From NCBI RefSeq assembly GCF_905220565.1, contig NC_059414.1, forward strand, positions 11,654,001-11,718,000: 64,000 nucleotides of DNA, in the 5' to 3' direction. How positions within the stretch are numbered: position 1 is the stretch's first letter; each line of letters starts with the position of its first letter. The notes below the pieces were generated by a model. The model was not told the DNA's origin, made no database searches, and was given only the letters and a program-made list of their open reading frames with translations. A program made the translations under genes and the position numbers. Below, one piece after another: positions 32,918 through 44,350 of this stretch. The stretch comes from Melitaea cinxia. Taxonomy: Eukaryota > Arthropoda > Insecta > Lepidoptera > Nymphalidae.

Positions 32918-32944
32918 TATCATATTCTGACCTATGGCCACAGA
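32918..32944 (-). repeat. Right terminal inverted repeat
   Basis: Reverse complement of the left terminus with a single mismatch. It is followed by the TATA duplicate. Confidence 0.85.
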
Positions 32945-32999
32945 TATATTTGTATCATAAAAATAATAATGAAAGTCCAACGAAGTGGGCACGGGTTTG

Positions 33000-33370
33000 T
33001 ACATGGAAGATATATGAAAAAAAAAAAAATATTGGGACCTTTATCAACGCAAATAGCACCCAAAACAATGATTATCAGAGTTTTTGCCTTTTTGTCTGTG
33101 CGTTTGTGCACGCTAATATCAGAAACAGCTTATCCAATTTAGATGTAATTTTCACTAATATATTGTAGCAAGCTTCACTTAACATTTAGTGTTTGTTTCA
33201 TGTCAATTGGTTCATAAATAATAAAGTTATGCCAATTTAAATAATCACATCGAACATGTAAATACCCAAAAGCCGGTGTTTACAATCTAAAATAAACCAA
33301 AAGATATATCCAAAAAATGCTGTCCAAAGTCACTATTCCACGCGGACGAAGTCGCGGGCACAGCTAGTTT
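33000..33370 (-). repeat. Dispersed repeat, 'cgcgacttcgtccgcgtgg' family variant
   Basis: In reverse complement it starts 'ctagctgtgcccgcgacttc' and 'gtccgcgtgg'. It contains 'acactaaatgttaagtgaag' in the body and a 'tctgtgcgtttgtgcacgct' block near the other end. Only the first 30 bp match the 14070 family; the body is different. Confidence 0.6.
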
Positions 33371-34011
33371 TTTTATATATATAGAAACTTTACAGGTGAA
33401 TGTCATATTTTTTGTGACTACTTACAACGCAAACATTTTTTTAAAGTCCTGCACAGGTTTTTATATGGTTACAATGAATATATAATATCATATGTATAAC
33501 AAATAAAAACAATGAAAACAATTGTTTATATTTAGCGAAGAAAAAATTGTCACGGTATATAATATAATTAGTTTTATAATAATATGTAATTGTAATGTAA
33601 TGTAATTAATGTTAATTTTATGCACCTCCTGAAGTAACTTGTGTATCTAGATCGGAGCGCACTTGTTCGGCACCACATGTTACATTTGCTTTGATACAAA
33701 AAAAAAATCTTGTTTATTTTATTTTTATCAGTGTTCCTTATGATAATCTAAATTTGATTAAAATTCATAATGATCAATAACCTTATAACTATGTTATTTT
33801 AAATGAAGCATTACTTTTTTTTTATTTAAATGGTTTTTAAAATTATACATATTGTAGTTATGAAAATGTTTATTTTTATTTTCGTTAAAGTTACAGTATT
33901 TGCAATGGAAAACCTTAAAATTCGGATGGAATTGTTTATCTATTTGGTTACAATATATTAATTATGTGATATTATTATGCGATACATGAATTATGTAATA
34001 TTATTACACAA
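33371..34011. other. A+T-rich sequence, no gene seen
   Basis: Nothing recognised. Confidence 0.4.
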
Positions 34012-34323
34012 TTAGTTGTACCCGCGACTTCATTCGCGTGGAATTAAAAAAAAACTATGGTTCAGCTCGCAGAGTTACAAAATAAATAAATTTCTAGAAT
34101 AAAAGTAGCCTAAACTACTCCTTATTACATGAGCTGTCTGCCAGTGAAAGTCTCATCAAAATCGCTACAGTGATTAGCCGAAACAAACAGACAGACAGAC
34201 AAAATTGTAAAAAAATATATTTTGGTATATCTACCGTGTCATACATCCATATGCAAGTAGTAAAAAGCAGTTATTTTATTATTACAAACAGACACTCCAA
34301 TTATATTTATTTGTACAGATATA
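34012..34323 (+). repeat. Dispersed repeat, 'cgcgacttcgtccgcgtgg' family
   Basis: It starts 'ttagttgtacccgcgactt' and is collinear with 14070-14395 to the end ('ccaattatatttatttgta'). Confidence 0.7.
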
Positions 34324-34999
34324 TTATTATTACATATATATTATGAAAGAGTTAATCAAAATATAAGAAGCGCATACTTACATGTTTTCAAAAAAAAAAA
34401 TATTTTAAAGACAAAATATATGCAAAACACTACATATAATATTGTGTCAAAAACTACATAAATGTATGTCTCCGAAATTTCCATAAACGTAACATTTTAA
34501 TACGTAACACCAAATACACCATCAATTAGTTATTTTATAGCAATCGTAAAACTTTGTGCTATAGTTTTTTCTCGCCTAATTAGGTATATTCCGTTTTGTA
34601 ATATATTTTTAATGTATCTCTATTACGAAACCATCAAAATATAATAGCATTATTGTCGTAAATGTCCGATGTGTATGGAATTTATTGAGTCTTCGTCATA
34701 ATTAATGTTTAAATTTTCTTGCATACTTTAACAACATATGTTGAATGATATTTTATTTTTTTTCTCGTCCTACGTGACATTTGAGAAATGAAATGTGACG
34801 TAACTGGGCAGAAAAATAATGCAACGAAAAAGGTTTTTAATAAAGGTAAAAAATAATTTTAAAACTATTCACATAATTTATAATAAAGTTCGTTATATAC
34901 ATAAAAAGATTAAATAAATAAAATGTCAAAAATAAGTTACATATGTATATAATATGATATCATGTAAAAAGTTTTTATACATAGATAGTTTTATTAAAC
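34324..34999. other. A+T-rich sequence, no gene seen
   Basis: Nothing recognised. Confidence 0.4.
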
Positions 35000-35545
35000 C
35001 AACCAACTAGGTCGCAACTTCGAGAAGAAGGCCGATAGGAGGATTCGTTGGGCTGGGCGGAGTTTAGCAGGCTTCGTCGAGTCTTCACTTCGAAGATTCC
35101 GCAATTCTTGAAGACAAAAGTCTTAGAGCAATGCGTCCTGCCTGTGCTAACATACAGAGCCGAGATGTAGACACTGACGAAAGGACTGGTCCACAAGTTT
35201 AAAGTCGCTCAACGTGTAATGGAACGGGCTTGGGGTTTCTCTCATAGATAGGATTAGAAATGAGACTATCCGCGAGAGAACGAAAGTAACCAACATAGCC
35301 CATAGAATAAGCAAGTCGAAGTGGTAGTGAGCTGGTCGGACCTGTGTTGGAGGACCACTGGCCCTTGAAGCAGACCTGTCCTGAAGTGGAGACCGCGTTT
35401 TAGCAAACGCAGTGTGCAATCTACGTAAGATTGCCGGTGTAGGCTAGATGAGGATTGCGCAAAACCGGGATGTCTGACGTAAATTTGGGGAGCCCTATTT
35501 CCAGCAGTGGACTGCGATAGATTGAAGCGAGCGAGTGAGTTTTAT
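35000..35545 (+). pseudogene. Decayed RTE-type LINE ORF2 C-terminus and tail
   Basis: Frame pieces read 'RRRLGWAEFSRLR', 'SKIPQFLKTKVLEQCVLPVL' and later 'ERAWGFSHR', with stops and frameshifts. This pattern is familiar from the C-terminal part of RTE-clade LINE polyproteins in insects. The 3' end 'ttccagcagtggactgcga' matches the tails at 7050 and 60975. It is 5'-truncated and long inactive. Confidence 0.7.
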
Positions 35546-37236
35546 GCAATGCATATTTACTTAACACTGAAATGTCCACCGCAAACTAAAGATCTATTTT
35601 ATTTATAAGGTCATTCTCAAATGATTTATTTTTATAGAGTTAAGTCGAAAAGATCATACAAAAACATTGTTAACACTAATGCTTTACTATAATTTCCGAG
35701 TTGAATAAAAAAATTACACATATTATTTTTAAATTCAATATTTTTATATTGACTTCGTTATATAAATTTAACAAAAATCTGTCTTACAGGAGCATTATTA
35801 GTAGTTTCGTACTTAATTAATATTAAAATTAATGATATAATATACACATGTGGCGGTACATCACAAAGTATATTATAAAAAATAAAGTAAACATGCTTTT
35901 AAAAGAAACGTTCTAGAAAAAAAATTCATTTCTCCTTGTGTCCATTCCCGACCATTCGACACTGTAAGTCGGCAAGCAGACATTGATCTATGGCATCCCA
36001 TTGTTAATTTCTCATATAATTTACAACTTTATCGGCATATCTTTGTAAAACATTTTGCGATACTTTTTGACTTATTTTGCAGGTCCAAAAGACCAATTAC
36101 GTGTGTGGTTGTACGCAAACTAGGCGTTTTAGTTACAAACATCGTTTTATTGTTTGCGTGTGGGCTGTTCTATTGTAAACTGTATAATTGGTAGACATGT
36201 TGACAGAAATATTATATTTATTGGGTATTATGTAAAATTATGTCGTTAAGTTACGCTTCAAAGCGGACCGGGATCTGAAACTGTCCCTTTTAGAATTACG
36301 AAGAAGGATTTTTTTTTGTGTGATTGTATTTTGTGTGAAGATCTTTTTAGAACACTTTTAAATACATATAAATTCATATAGTGGTTTGCGTTTAGTCATA
36401 AATTTGCTTTATGAAAAACAAAGATAAATAAGCTGGTTGGAAAAACTTTTCTTAGAAAACGCAATTTATTTAATATCCGAAATGTTAGCGATTCTTGTCA
36501 AAATCGTGGATGAGTTTTTAGAAATAGAGAATTTGTTACAATTTTCACCTCAAATATAAAAAAAAAAATCTTTCCCAATTAAAAACGAAAAGAAAATAAA
36601 ATATTTTTTTTAATAAATAAACAACAACGAACAAAAGTATAATGAACAAGCAAACGAAAGTATAATCGCTTGTATTTTTATCGTCATATTTATTTAACAA
36701 CCCTTAAATGCCCGTGAAAAAGCAAAACCGCTTATCATACACTAATCCACGTAAAAAAAACAAGAATCAAAGATCCCATGTGCTCTATTTCAACCACTTA
36801 ACCCACCCCTAAAAATACAATATAAGTTTAAAAGGAAATTTTTAAATCCGCAAATACAGTACCCTCAATATTTCACCCTTCAGCGATTTAGTGTTGATAA
36901 AATGTTTGAACTTTCGAAATGTATGAGACGGCGATACACTGAGAATTTAAGGTTGTTTAAGCTGTTTATCAGCTGAAATACTTTTTTATTTTAAATATTT
37001 ATTTGTGTTTTTTTTTAGTTAAATGAAATTGCCAGCTCTAAAATATTTAAAGTTTTTTTTTTGTCATTTTTATATTTTACAACAAAATCTATTAAGCTTA
37101 GAAATTAAATGAATAATTGATGCTGGATTTTAAAAATAATAATTTACATTGGTACAAGACTATATATAAGCTTATAATTATTGTCTAAAAGTGCTAATTG
37201 AAACTTTTTTTAATATATTTCATAATAATATATTAT
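35546..37236. other. A+T-rich sequence, no gene seen
   Basis: No coding or repeat feature recognised. Confidence 0.45.
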
Positions 37237-37395
37237 ATCCTATACTTATATAAAATTCTCGTGTCACAATGTTAGTAAACATACTCTTTCGAAAGGGCTG
37301 GACCAATTTTTATAAAATTTTGTGTGCATATCGGGTAGATCTGAGAATCGGCCAACATCTATTTTTCATACCCCTAAGTTATAAGAGGCAAACAA
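37237..37395 (-). repeat. Dispersed repeat fragment
   Basis: In plus orientation it reads 'aaaattctcgtgtcacaatg', then 'gaaagggctggaccaatttt'. The first block is shared with the 60488 copy; the rest diverges, so it is a related but different family. Confidence 0.45.
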
Positions 37396-37439
37396 TTTTA
37401 TCTTACCATTAAAACTTTTCATATTAAAATTTCATATTA

Positions 37440-37715
37440 AAACTTAAAATAAGACTTATCCCAGAAAAACTACAGGAGAGCCGCCTGCAGTAGTACAGAC
37501 ACATTATGAGGCGACCATCTGACGACATGACTAGAAAAGTGCTGGATATTAAAACTAAGCCCCGAGGACGAGGAAGACCTCGAATCACATGGATCGCTGT
37601 AGTAAATAAGAACCTCAAAGAAGCCCAAGTCACCAAAGAGAAGACCCAGGACCGTGTTGTCTGGAGGCACATGATACGGAGGGCCGACCTCAAATGAAAT
37701 GGGAAAGAGCCAGTT
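37440..37715 (+). pseudogene. LINE ORF2 C-terminal fragment
   Basis: The frame reads through 'RHIMRRPSDDMTRKVLD', 'KPRGRGRPRITWIAVV' and 'RVVWRHMIRRADLK', ending at a stop at the expected end. The 'RGRGRP…TW' and 'W…IRRAD' features recur at the C-terminus of insect LINE polyproteins. It begins abruptly after an in-frame stop, so it is 5'-truncated. Confidence 0.6.
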
Positions 37716-40563
37716 AAAAAAAATTAAAACTTGCCATATTTATGATTATTACTATAAAATCACTGCTAAACTACGTAATATTTTAAATTAATTTCTTAAT
37801 ACAGAGCTGTATAAAAACATTAATATAGCTGTTAGTGTACTTCAATCTTTTCGTATCATTATTATCTCTATCTCTAATGCCGATGGATAGATACCAAATG
37901 GTACGTAAGTCACGATGACTTACAAAAATTCTAAGGGATTCAATCATGGGGAGGCAGGGGAAATTTGACGGGTATACTCTTCCATAAGTCAACCATATTA
38001 TGGCAGTTTGGTTATTTCATCTCAAACAAAAAAAAAAAAAAAATACGTCATATTGTAATTTTTTTTAATCATTACATAAAACATTGTTCGTGTGATTTTT
38101 AAACGTTCAGATTACCAAACGAAAGTCTCTTCTGAATATAAAAAAAGAGTTGAAATTATATCCAAAATTGTCTTCCATTACAGATCGGGATATCATTTTT
38201 TACTATGAGTAACTATGTTTCCAGCCGTTCATGATAACAGCCTCACTGGACACGATGGCAATACTTACAAGGACAAGCATCCAGACCAGACACAAATATG
38301 TATATGTAGAAGTACAATATACCTTCTTCGGAAACCTCCCGGAAATCAATCTCACGATCGTGACTATTATCAGATATTTTCCTACCCCTACCTATATTAA
38401 CAGTTGCCGACTTTATACAATGTAAAAGTCAAAAAAATAAGCAACGTCAATTAACAAATCCTACCCATTGGTGAAAATTAATAGTCAAATCAAAATAACA
38501 GGTGAGCATATTAGTAATTACTCACGCTTATTAGCACTGCAACGCCATCTGTTGAACGAATGATTACGATCTATGCAATCATTCACCCATTCATGACTCA
38601 TTCGTCAGTTTTGCGTATTATTCTATCATACGGATGGTTTGGCACGCGCAATAATATTTATTAAATATTTTTCAGCTTACAAGTATCTATGTGTTGCATG
38701 TTTTTCTGCAATAATAATTTGCTTAAAATTTTATTCAATCAATAAATAGTCCATATACAGTAATTTATATTTATTAAATAGTAAAACATATTTCATAATA
38801 TTTTTATTATTTGCCAAATTGGTTTTATATCTTTACTAAATAATTTCTTTGATTTTCTTTTCATAATTAGTTATTGTTGTATAGAAAAAAGTTATTAAAC
38901 TGCCAAAGGATAACAAATATTTATATTATAAATTGTATTAATGGAAGATGATATTCCGCTAGCTAAATTTCCATCAAATTCGATTACGGCGCTAGGCATT
39001 TTAAGAATCGCGAAGTCATTGCACTAACCATTTTTCTTCCGTTCTTATGGACCCCAAAAATTCACTTTCGCAGAATTAGTCTTCATAAGCCATGGTCAAT
39101 TCATCATAGTTGTATGGTGAAATTAGTTGGAAAATTATTGGAATTTTTCGAGATTTTTTTTTTATTATAATGTACTTATTTATTTCTTAATAAGTTTTCA
39201 TTATTTACGTATACGTAAAGTAAACTTAAGAATTAAGTAACTATGCCCTGATCATAAAAATAATAACGGAAACCCTTGATACATAATAACCAATAATTTC
39301 GATATCAAACTTCGTCACCATGCGTTCTTTCATTACGCACTTCCGTGAAAAATCACATTAAAAATAAACATAAAAGGAACAAACAGAAAATTACAAACCA
39401 TTTGACATCTGACACCGCGAATATTCAAATTAATGCATTATCGATACGAACAAAGGTGCACTTGACTGGAACGAGGGAAAATTATATGACACCTCGGTAC
39501 TGTACACATTTTGCCTACACGTCCTCTTTTGTGACACAGAGTATTGAAACTCCAAACAAATTGATTTCAAACTGGCATTATAGGAAAATTCATTGATGTT
39601 ATGTATTTAATCTGTGGTGCATAGCTAGGGGAGGTAGGGGTAGTGTGTAAGTACAGGTTATGACACGTAATTTACGCGTAAATCAAATTTGACCGGTAGG
39701 CGTGTTCGCTTGTCTGGCACATATGGCGATGTTTCTATACAGAGCGTGATTGTTCCATTTCTGAGTGCTTTCGTGTGTCCTGCGACGCTCCAGTGTTCGT
39801 GATGAATTGAAATAAAGCCCGCGTTTTAGGGCCACTTAGGGACACGCATCGTTTATCGCTCGAATAATTCTTATACTTAAAACATTCGAGCATATTTGAT
39901 GTAATAAAGAGCAATAAATATTTTCATATGTTACTTTGGAGTATAAGAAAAAAAAAAAAAAAAACGGTATTAAGATCCTTTTTGTATATTTATCTTGTAT
40001 TAATTGGATGGTAAGGGTTGTCTACATTTCGATCAAAATTAAAACTGAAGTTAAAACAGTTTCAGGTTTTAAACTATCAAATAAGCTTTAGAGAATCTGT
40101 AGTAATATGTATGTATTTACTTATTTAGGGAAATTATGAAACGTATATACTTATTTGTTAATACCTTCGAAGCACCATAGAAAATTAAGATCAAATTTTA
40201 TTTTTAGGAGAAACTAATTGTGCCGGCTAGATTAACATATACACCTAAATTAATTACGCTAAGTAGGAACTCAAATTATCTTTCTGCTTGCGATAGATAG
40301 CCCAATAGATATTAATCCTATTATATCTCTCAAATTATCAAAATCAGGTCAAATTAACACAAATCTCTTACCATATGGGTTTAAATATCGAAACTAATCA
40401 GTAAACTAAACAGTCAGTATTAGAGTCAGTTCGTATTTCACGCTATCCACAAAGCCGAGCCTCAACCCCACGGTTGAGTTCTGAACACCTGTGCGGTTCA
40501 CAACTTGTACAATACGATGGGTTGCCACTTGTGTTAAAACACAATCGCTAAAAACTGGAGTAA
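37716..40563. other. Non-coding sequence, no gene seen
   Basis: Mostly A+T-rich. A patch at about 38210-38350 ('gatggcaatacttacaagg', 'acacaaatatgtatatg') may be an old repeat. A GC-moderate patch at 39610-39850 has no coding frame. No host gene is supported. Confidence 0.45.
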
Positions 40564-40567
40564 CTTT

Positions 40568-41031
40568 TGTAGCATATATTTTTAATAGCGCCTGGTTTCG
40601 TTCCTGCTGATGTATAATAGCACAGTTATGCATTAGCGTTGCTATTTACTTTTTCTAGGCGACTGATTTAATTTTGGAATACCCTCGTATTGTATTACGT
40701 CGCGGTTCACCTTGGGGGGTAGTTGTGTCGCGACGCGCGGGGTTTGCTAGGGTATATAAGCCTCAGGGCGAGTGTTTGCGGGCCCTTTTTGCTCTTTTCT
40801 TTTTTGGGTTAGATTCTCTCGCCGTCTTAACAGCTGAGTGCAATTAATTGTAGGTGAGTCATTGTAGTTCTTATAGGTTTAAGCTCTGCTTTAGTGTAAG
40901 GTGATTTTGTGTGTTTTGAAAAAAAAAAAAAATTAAGATTCTGTAGGATTTTTTGTACTCTCTCTCTTGTGTCTCGTGTTAGGAATTGTGGGTGACTCTC
41001 TAACCCAGCAGCAATTTTTTAACACGTAGCA
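40568..41031 (+). repeat. Gypsy 5' LTR
   Basis: TGTAGC to TAGCA, 464 bp, no difference seen from 45126-45589, including the same 14-base A run. Confidence 0.95.
40753..40759 (+). promoter_or_regulatory. TATA box in the gypsy 5' LTR
   Basis: TATATAA in a GC-richer part of the LTR; the matching site in the other LTR is 45311-45317. Placement is suitable for the element promoter. Confidence 0.6.
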
Positions 41032-41032
41032 C

Positions 41033-41050
41033 TGGCGCCCAACGTGGGGC
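41033..41050 (+). other. Gypsy primer binding site, Lys tRNA
   Basis: TGGCGCCCAACGTGGGGC, one base after the LTR. It is complementary over 18 bases to the 3' end of lysine tRNA of the type found in insects and vertebrates, as I recall that tRNA. Confidence 0.85.
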
Positions 41051-41053
41051 CAG

Positions 41054-44000
41054 TGCTACGGAGAGCCTAATGTTAAGCGTCCCGATTGTGTTAAATGTAA
41101 ATCGAAATATAATAATGGGGTTAAAGATTTAAAAAAACGAGTAAGTTGGAACCGAGTTAAAACTAGTAATAATATTAATTTTTCTAAATCTGATTGGGAT
41201 TCTTGGCTTAAAACAATTTCAATTTATTTTTTATCGTATAAATTAAACTCGGTTCTGTGTAATGATAATTGTATTGAAAATAGGCCTTATGCCGTTATAC
41301 AAATAGATGACATTAAGTTGTCGGGTCTCTTAGACACTGGTGCGTCTATATCAATTTTGGGGGGTAATTTTTATAAGGATTTCTTACAACGAGGTTATAC
41401 TCTTTTTAAAGATAATATTATTTCTGCGGTTGTGGCTAACGGGAACAAGTTGTTTTCTCTTGGTTACTTGTGTTTACCGGTTGCGTTCGAAGATCAACTT
41501 CATTTTATAAAATTTTTTGTTTTTCCGGAAATTAATTCAGATATCATTTTAGGTATTGACTTTTGGAAAATATTCAAAATTTGTCCGAAATATATTAATT
41601 CAGTTAGTTTTAAACAAGAATCTATTTTGTGTAATAATTCGGATGACGTCATTACGGGTTATGAACATTTAAATAGCGATCAGCGTTCAATTGTTGATAG
41701 CATTATTAATCAGTTTCGTTCTGTTTCTTTTGAGCGGAAAGGTTTAGGGTTGACTACCGTGGTTACTCATAGAATTGATACGGGGGATGCTGTTCCCATT
41801 AAGCAACGATATTATCGGATGTCTCCTGAGAAACAACGAATTCTTTCGGAGGAGGTTGATAAGATGCTTGAGTTGGATGTCATCGAACCCTGTCAGAGTG
41901 AGTGGAGTTCTCCGGTACTTTTGGTTCCTAAGGGAAAGGATACGGGTAGCTATCGGTTATGTTTGGATAGTCGGAAACTGAATGCGGTAACCAAAAAGGA
42001 TGCATATAGTTTACCTTATATATCAGAAATTTTAGATAATCTTAGGGATGCTCATTATTTGTCAACAATCGATTTTTGTAGTGCCTTCTTTCAAACTCAG
42101 ATTCAGGAATCGGATAGGGATAAAACTGCTTTTTATATTCCGTCACGTGGTACATTCAGGTTTAAACGTATGGCGTTCGGTTTAACTAACGCACCTGCCA
42201 CTCAACAGAGATTAGTAGATAAGTTGTTTGGAAACCGTTTCGGGGTTAAAGTTTGTTGTTATGTTGATGATTTAATAATTGCAACCGCGGATTTCAATGA
42301 ACATGTTTCTATTTTATTACAAATATTGGAAATTTTAAAAGAATGTAATCTTACTATTAATTTTGATAAATGTCGTTTTTTTAGAAGTCAGTTGAAATAT
42401 TTGGGGTATGTAATCGATAAACACGGGTTGCGTACGGACCCGGATAAGGTTTCTGCAATAGTTAATTTTCCCACTCCAACCAATGTTAAGGGCTTAAAAC
42501 GTTTTTTAGGGACAGCGTCGTGGTATCGTCGTTTCATTAAGGATTTCAGTACCTTGGCGGCACCGTTAAATAAATTAACTTCTACTCGTAAGGGTGCACC
42601 TCCATTTAAATGGACGGAGGAGGCGGATTGTTCTTTTAGAAAGCTTAAGGAGTGTTTGGTCTCTGCTCCTGTTCTCAGGTGTCCTAATTATAACGAACCT
42701 TTTGAAGTTCACACGGATGCGAGTAGTTATGGGATTGGTGCGATGCTCTCTCAGACCTTTGAAGGGAAAGAACATCCTGTCGCATATATGAGTAGGTCAT
42801 TTACCAAGCCGGAACAAAATTATGGTATTACGGAACGGGAAACATTGGCGGTTTTGGCAGCGGTCGAACATTGGCGTTGTTATCTCGATAATGGTAAAAA
42901 ATTTACAGTTTACACGGATCATAGTGCTCTTAAGTGGTTTTTATCATTGTCAAACCCGTCGGGGCGTTTGGCTCGGTGGAGTACTAGGTTATCAGAGTTT
43001 AACTTTGAGATTAAACATCGTAAGGGTTGTGATAATGTTATTCCTGACGCGTTGAGTCGTTCGGTTCCCGTGAGTAGTATATTTTCAATTTCAAATTATA
43101 AAGGTAATGATAAATGGTTTCTTAATATTTTCAATGGCTGCGCTAATGAGCCAGCATCGTTTCAAAATTATTGTATTAAAAATGATAAATTATTTAGATT
43201 GTCTAAAAATAAAAATTATTTAACATCGGAGTTTGATTGGAAGGAGGTGATTCCTATGGAACATCGTTCGGAATTAATATCAATTAATCATGATGTTCCC
43301 ACTGCTGGTCATTTGGGTATGTTTAAAACTCTTAAAAGATTAAATTTAAAGTACTTTTGGCCGAAAATGTATAAAGATGTTTTAAATTATGTCAATAATT
43401 GTTCTAAGTGTCTAGAATATAAAGCTCAAAATCATTTGACATTAGGTGTCATGGGTCGTCCTAAGAATTGTGTTCGTCCTTGGCAGGTTATTTCAATTGA
43501 CATTATGGGTCCATTGCCTATAAGTAGAAAACAAAATAATTATATATTGGTTGTAACTTGTTGTTTTTCAAAATTTTGTTTAATTTTCCCTATGAAGCGC
43601 GCAACTTCCAAAGTAATAATTAAGTTAATTGAGGATAATGTTTTCTTAGTTCATGGTATTCCACAGTCGGTAATATTGGATAATGGTACGCAATTCATTA
43701 GTAATGAGTGTATCAAATTTCTTAAAAGTTATAATGTTCCTAATGTTCATTTTACTCCACGTTATACTCCACAGGTTAATCCGGTTGAGAGATATAATCG
43801 TACTATTTTAACTTGTATTGCATCCTTTGTCGATGAGGATCATAGATCGTGGGATAGGTACTTACCTCAAATTCAATTTGCAATTAACAGCGCGGTGAAT
43901 GAAACTACGGGTTTCACTCCGTCCTTTTTAGTTTTCGGTAGGGAGTTAGTGTCGTGTGGTTCGCATTATTTGGACTCTGATAGTATAGAAAATATGATTT

Positions 44001-44350
44001 TTACTCCTCGTGACTGTTATGCGGAGAACTTAGGTCGGTTGGCGAGTATTTTCGATAAAGTTCAATTTCGGTTGTATGCCGCTCATTTAAAAAATACTTC
44101 AAGTTATAATTTGCGTCGTAGGACTGCGGAATTTAATGTTGGTGATCTTGTTTATAAGAAAACTTACTTCTTGAGTGATAAAGATAAATACTTTTCTAAG
44201 AAATTAGCGCCTAAATTTATCAAATGTCGAATTGTTGGTAAAAGATCTCCTCTTGTATACGTATTACAGGATATGAATGGTAAAGATCTTGGGGTTTGGC
44301 ATATTAAAGATTTGAAGTTAACAGGAAGTTCTGGTAGTAAGGGTAATTGA
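41054..44350 (+). CDS. Gypsy Pol with a remnant of the Gag zinc knuckle
   Basis: The open frame begins at 41030, right at the LTR/primer-site boundary, and has no ATG before the protease. Its first residues (CYGEPNVKRPDCVKC) look like the second half of a Gag zinc knuckle, so the deletion joined the primer site to the end of gag. Counting from codon 41318: protease LLDTGAS near 4-10; RT with Asp near 252 (LSTIDFCSAF) and YVDD at 315-318; RNase H HTDASS near 465; an integrase zinc region 'HDVPTAGHLG…NCSKCLEYKA'; catalytic Asp in SIDIMGP, Asp in ILDNGTQF and Glu in NPVERYNR. A C-terminal module then ends in KDLKLTGSSGSKGN. All catalytic residues are present. Without gag and its start codon it is unlikely to be translated normally. 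Confidence 0.92.
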   Translation, partial: CYGEPNVKRPDCVKCKSKYNNGVKDLKKRVSWNRVKTSNNINFSKSDWDSWLKTISIYFLSYKLNSVLCNDNCIENRPYAVIQIDDIKLSGLLDTGASISILGGNFYKDFLQRGYTLFKDNIISAVVANGNKLFSLGYLCLPVAFEDQLHFIKFFVFPEINSDIILGIDFWKIFKICPKYINSVSFKQESILCNNSDDVITGYEHLNSDQRSIVDSIINQFRSVSFERKGLGLTTVVTHRIDTGDAVPIKQRYYRMSPEKQRILSEEVDKMLELDVIEPCQSEWSSPVLLVPKGKDTGSYRLCLDSRKLNAVTKKDAYSLPYISEILDNLRDAHYLSTIDFCSAFFQTQIQESDRDKTAFYIPSRGTFRFKRMAFGLTNAPATQQRLVDKLFGNRFGVKVCCYVDDLIIATADFNEHVSILLQILEILKECNLTINFDKCRFFRSQLKYLGYVIDKHGLRTDPDKVSAIVNFPTPTNVKGLKRFLGTASWYRRFIKDFSTLAAPLNKLTSTRKGAPPFKWTEEADCSFRKLKECLVSAPVLRCPNYNEPFEVHTDASSYGIGAMLSQTFEGKEHPVAYMSRSFTKPEQNYGITERETLAVLAAVEHWRCYLDNGKKFTVYTDHSALKWFLSLSNPSGRLARWSTRLSEFNFEIKHRKGCDNVIPDALSRSVPVSSIFSISNYKGNDKWFLNIFNGCANEPASFQNYCIKNDKLFRLSKNKNYLTSEFDWKEVIPMEHRSELISINHDVPTAGHLGMFKTLKRLNLKYFWPKMYKDVLNYVNNCSKCLEYKAQNHLTLGVMGRPKNCVRPWQVISIDIMGPLPISRKQNNYILVVTCCFSKFCLIFPMKRATSKVIIKLIEDNVFLVHGIPQSVILDNGTQFISNECIKFLKSYNVPNVHFTPRYTPQVNPVERYNRTILTCIASFVDEDHRSWDRYLPQIQFAINSAVNETTGFTPSFLVFGRELVSCGSHYLDSDSIENMIFTPRDCYAENLGRLASIFDKVQFRLYAAHLKNTSSYNLRRRTAEFNVGDLVYKKTYFLSDKDKYFSKKLAPKFIKCRIVGKRSPLVYVLQDMNGKDLGVWHIKDLKLTGSSGSKGN

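Larger units (their letters stand above)
29758..32944 (+). mobile_element. Intron-bearing DNA transposon with TATA target duplication
   Basis: About 3.19 kb between inverted termini starting TCTGTGACCATAGG (left) and ending as its near complement (right). Each end is flanked by TATA (29754-29757 and 32945-32948). The terminal repeats match at 26 of 27 positions. Because TATA is palindromic, the true duplication could be TA with slightly longer repeats. Inside are repeated 19-bp subterminal motifs and one two-exon gene ending in AATAAA. The protein resembles a group of uncharacterised arthropod proteins with DDE/RNase H-like features, some labelled DUF7869 as far as I recall. I cannot assign it firmly to a named superfamily. 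It lies 58 bp from the BEL element, not inside it. Confidence 0.8.
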
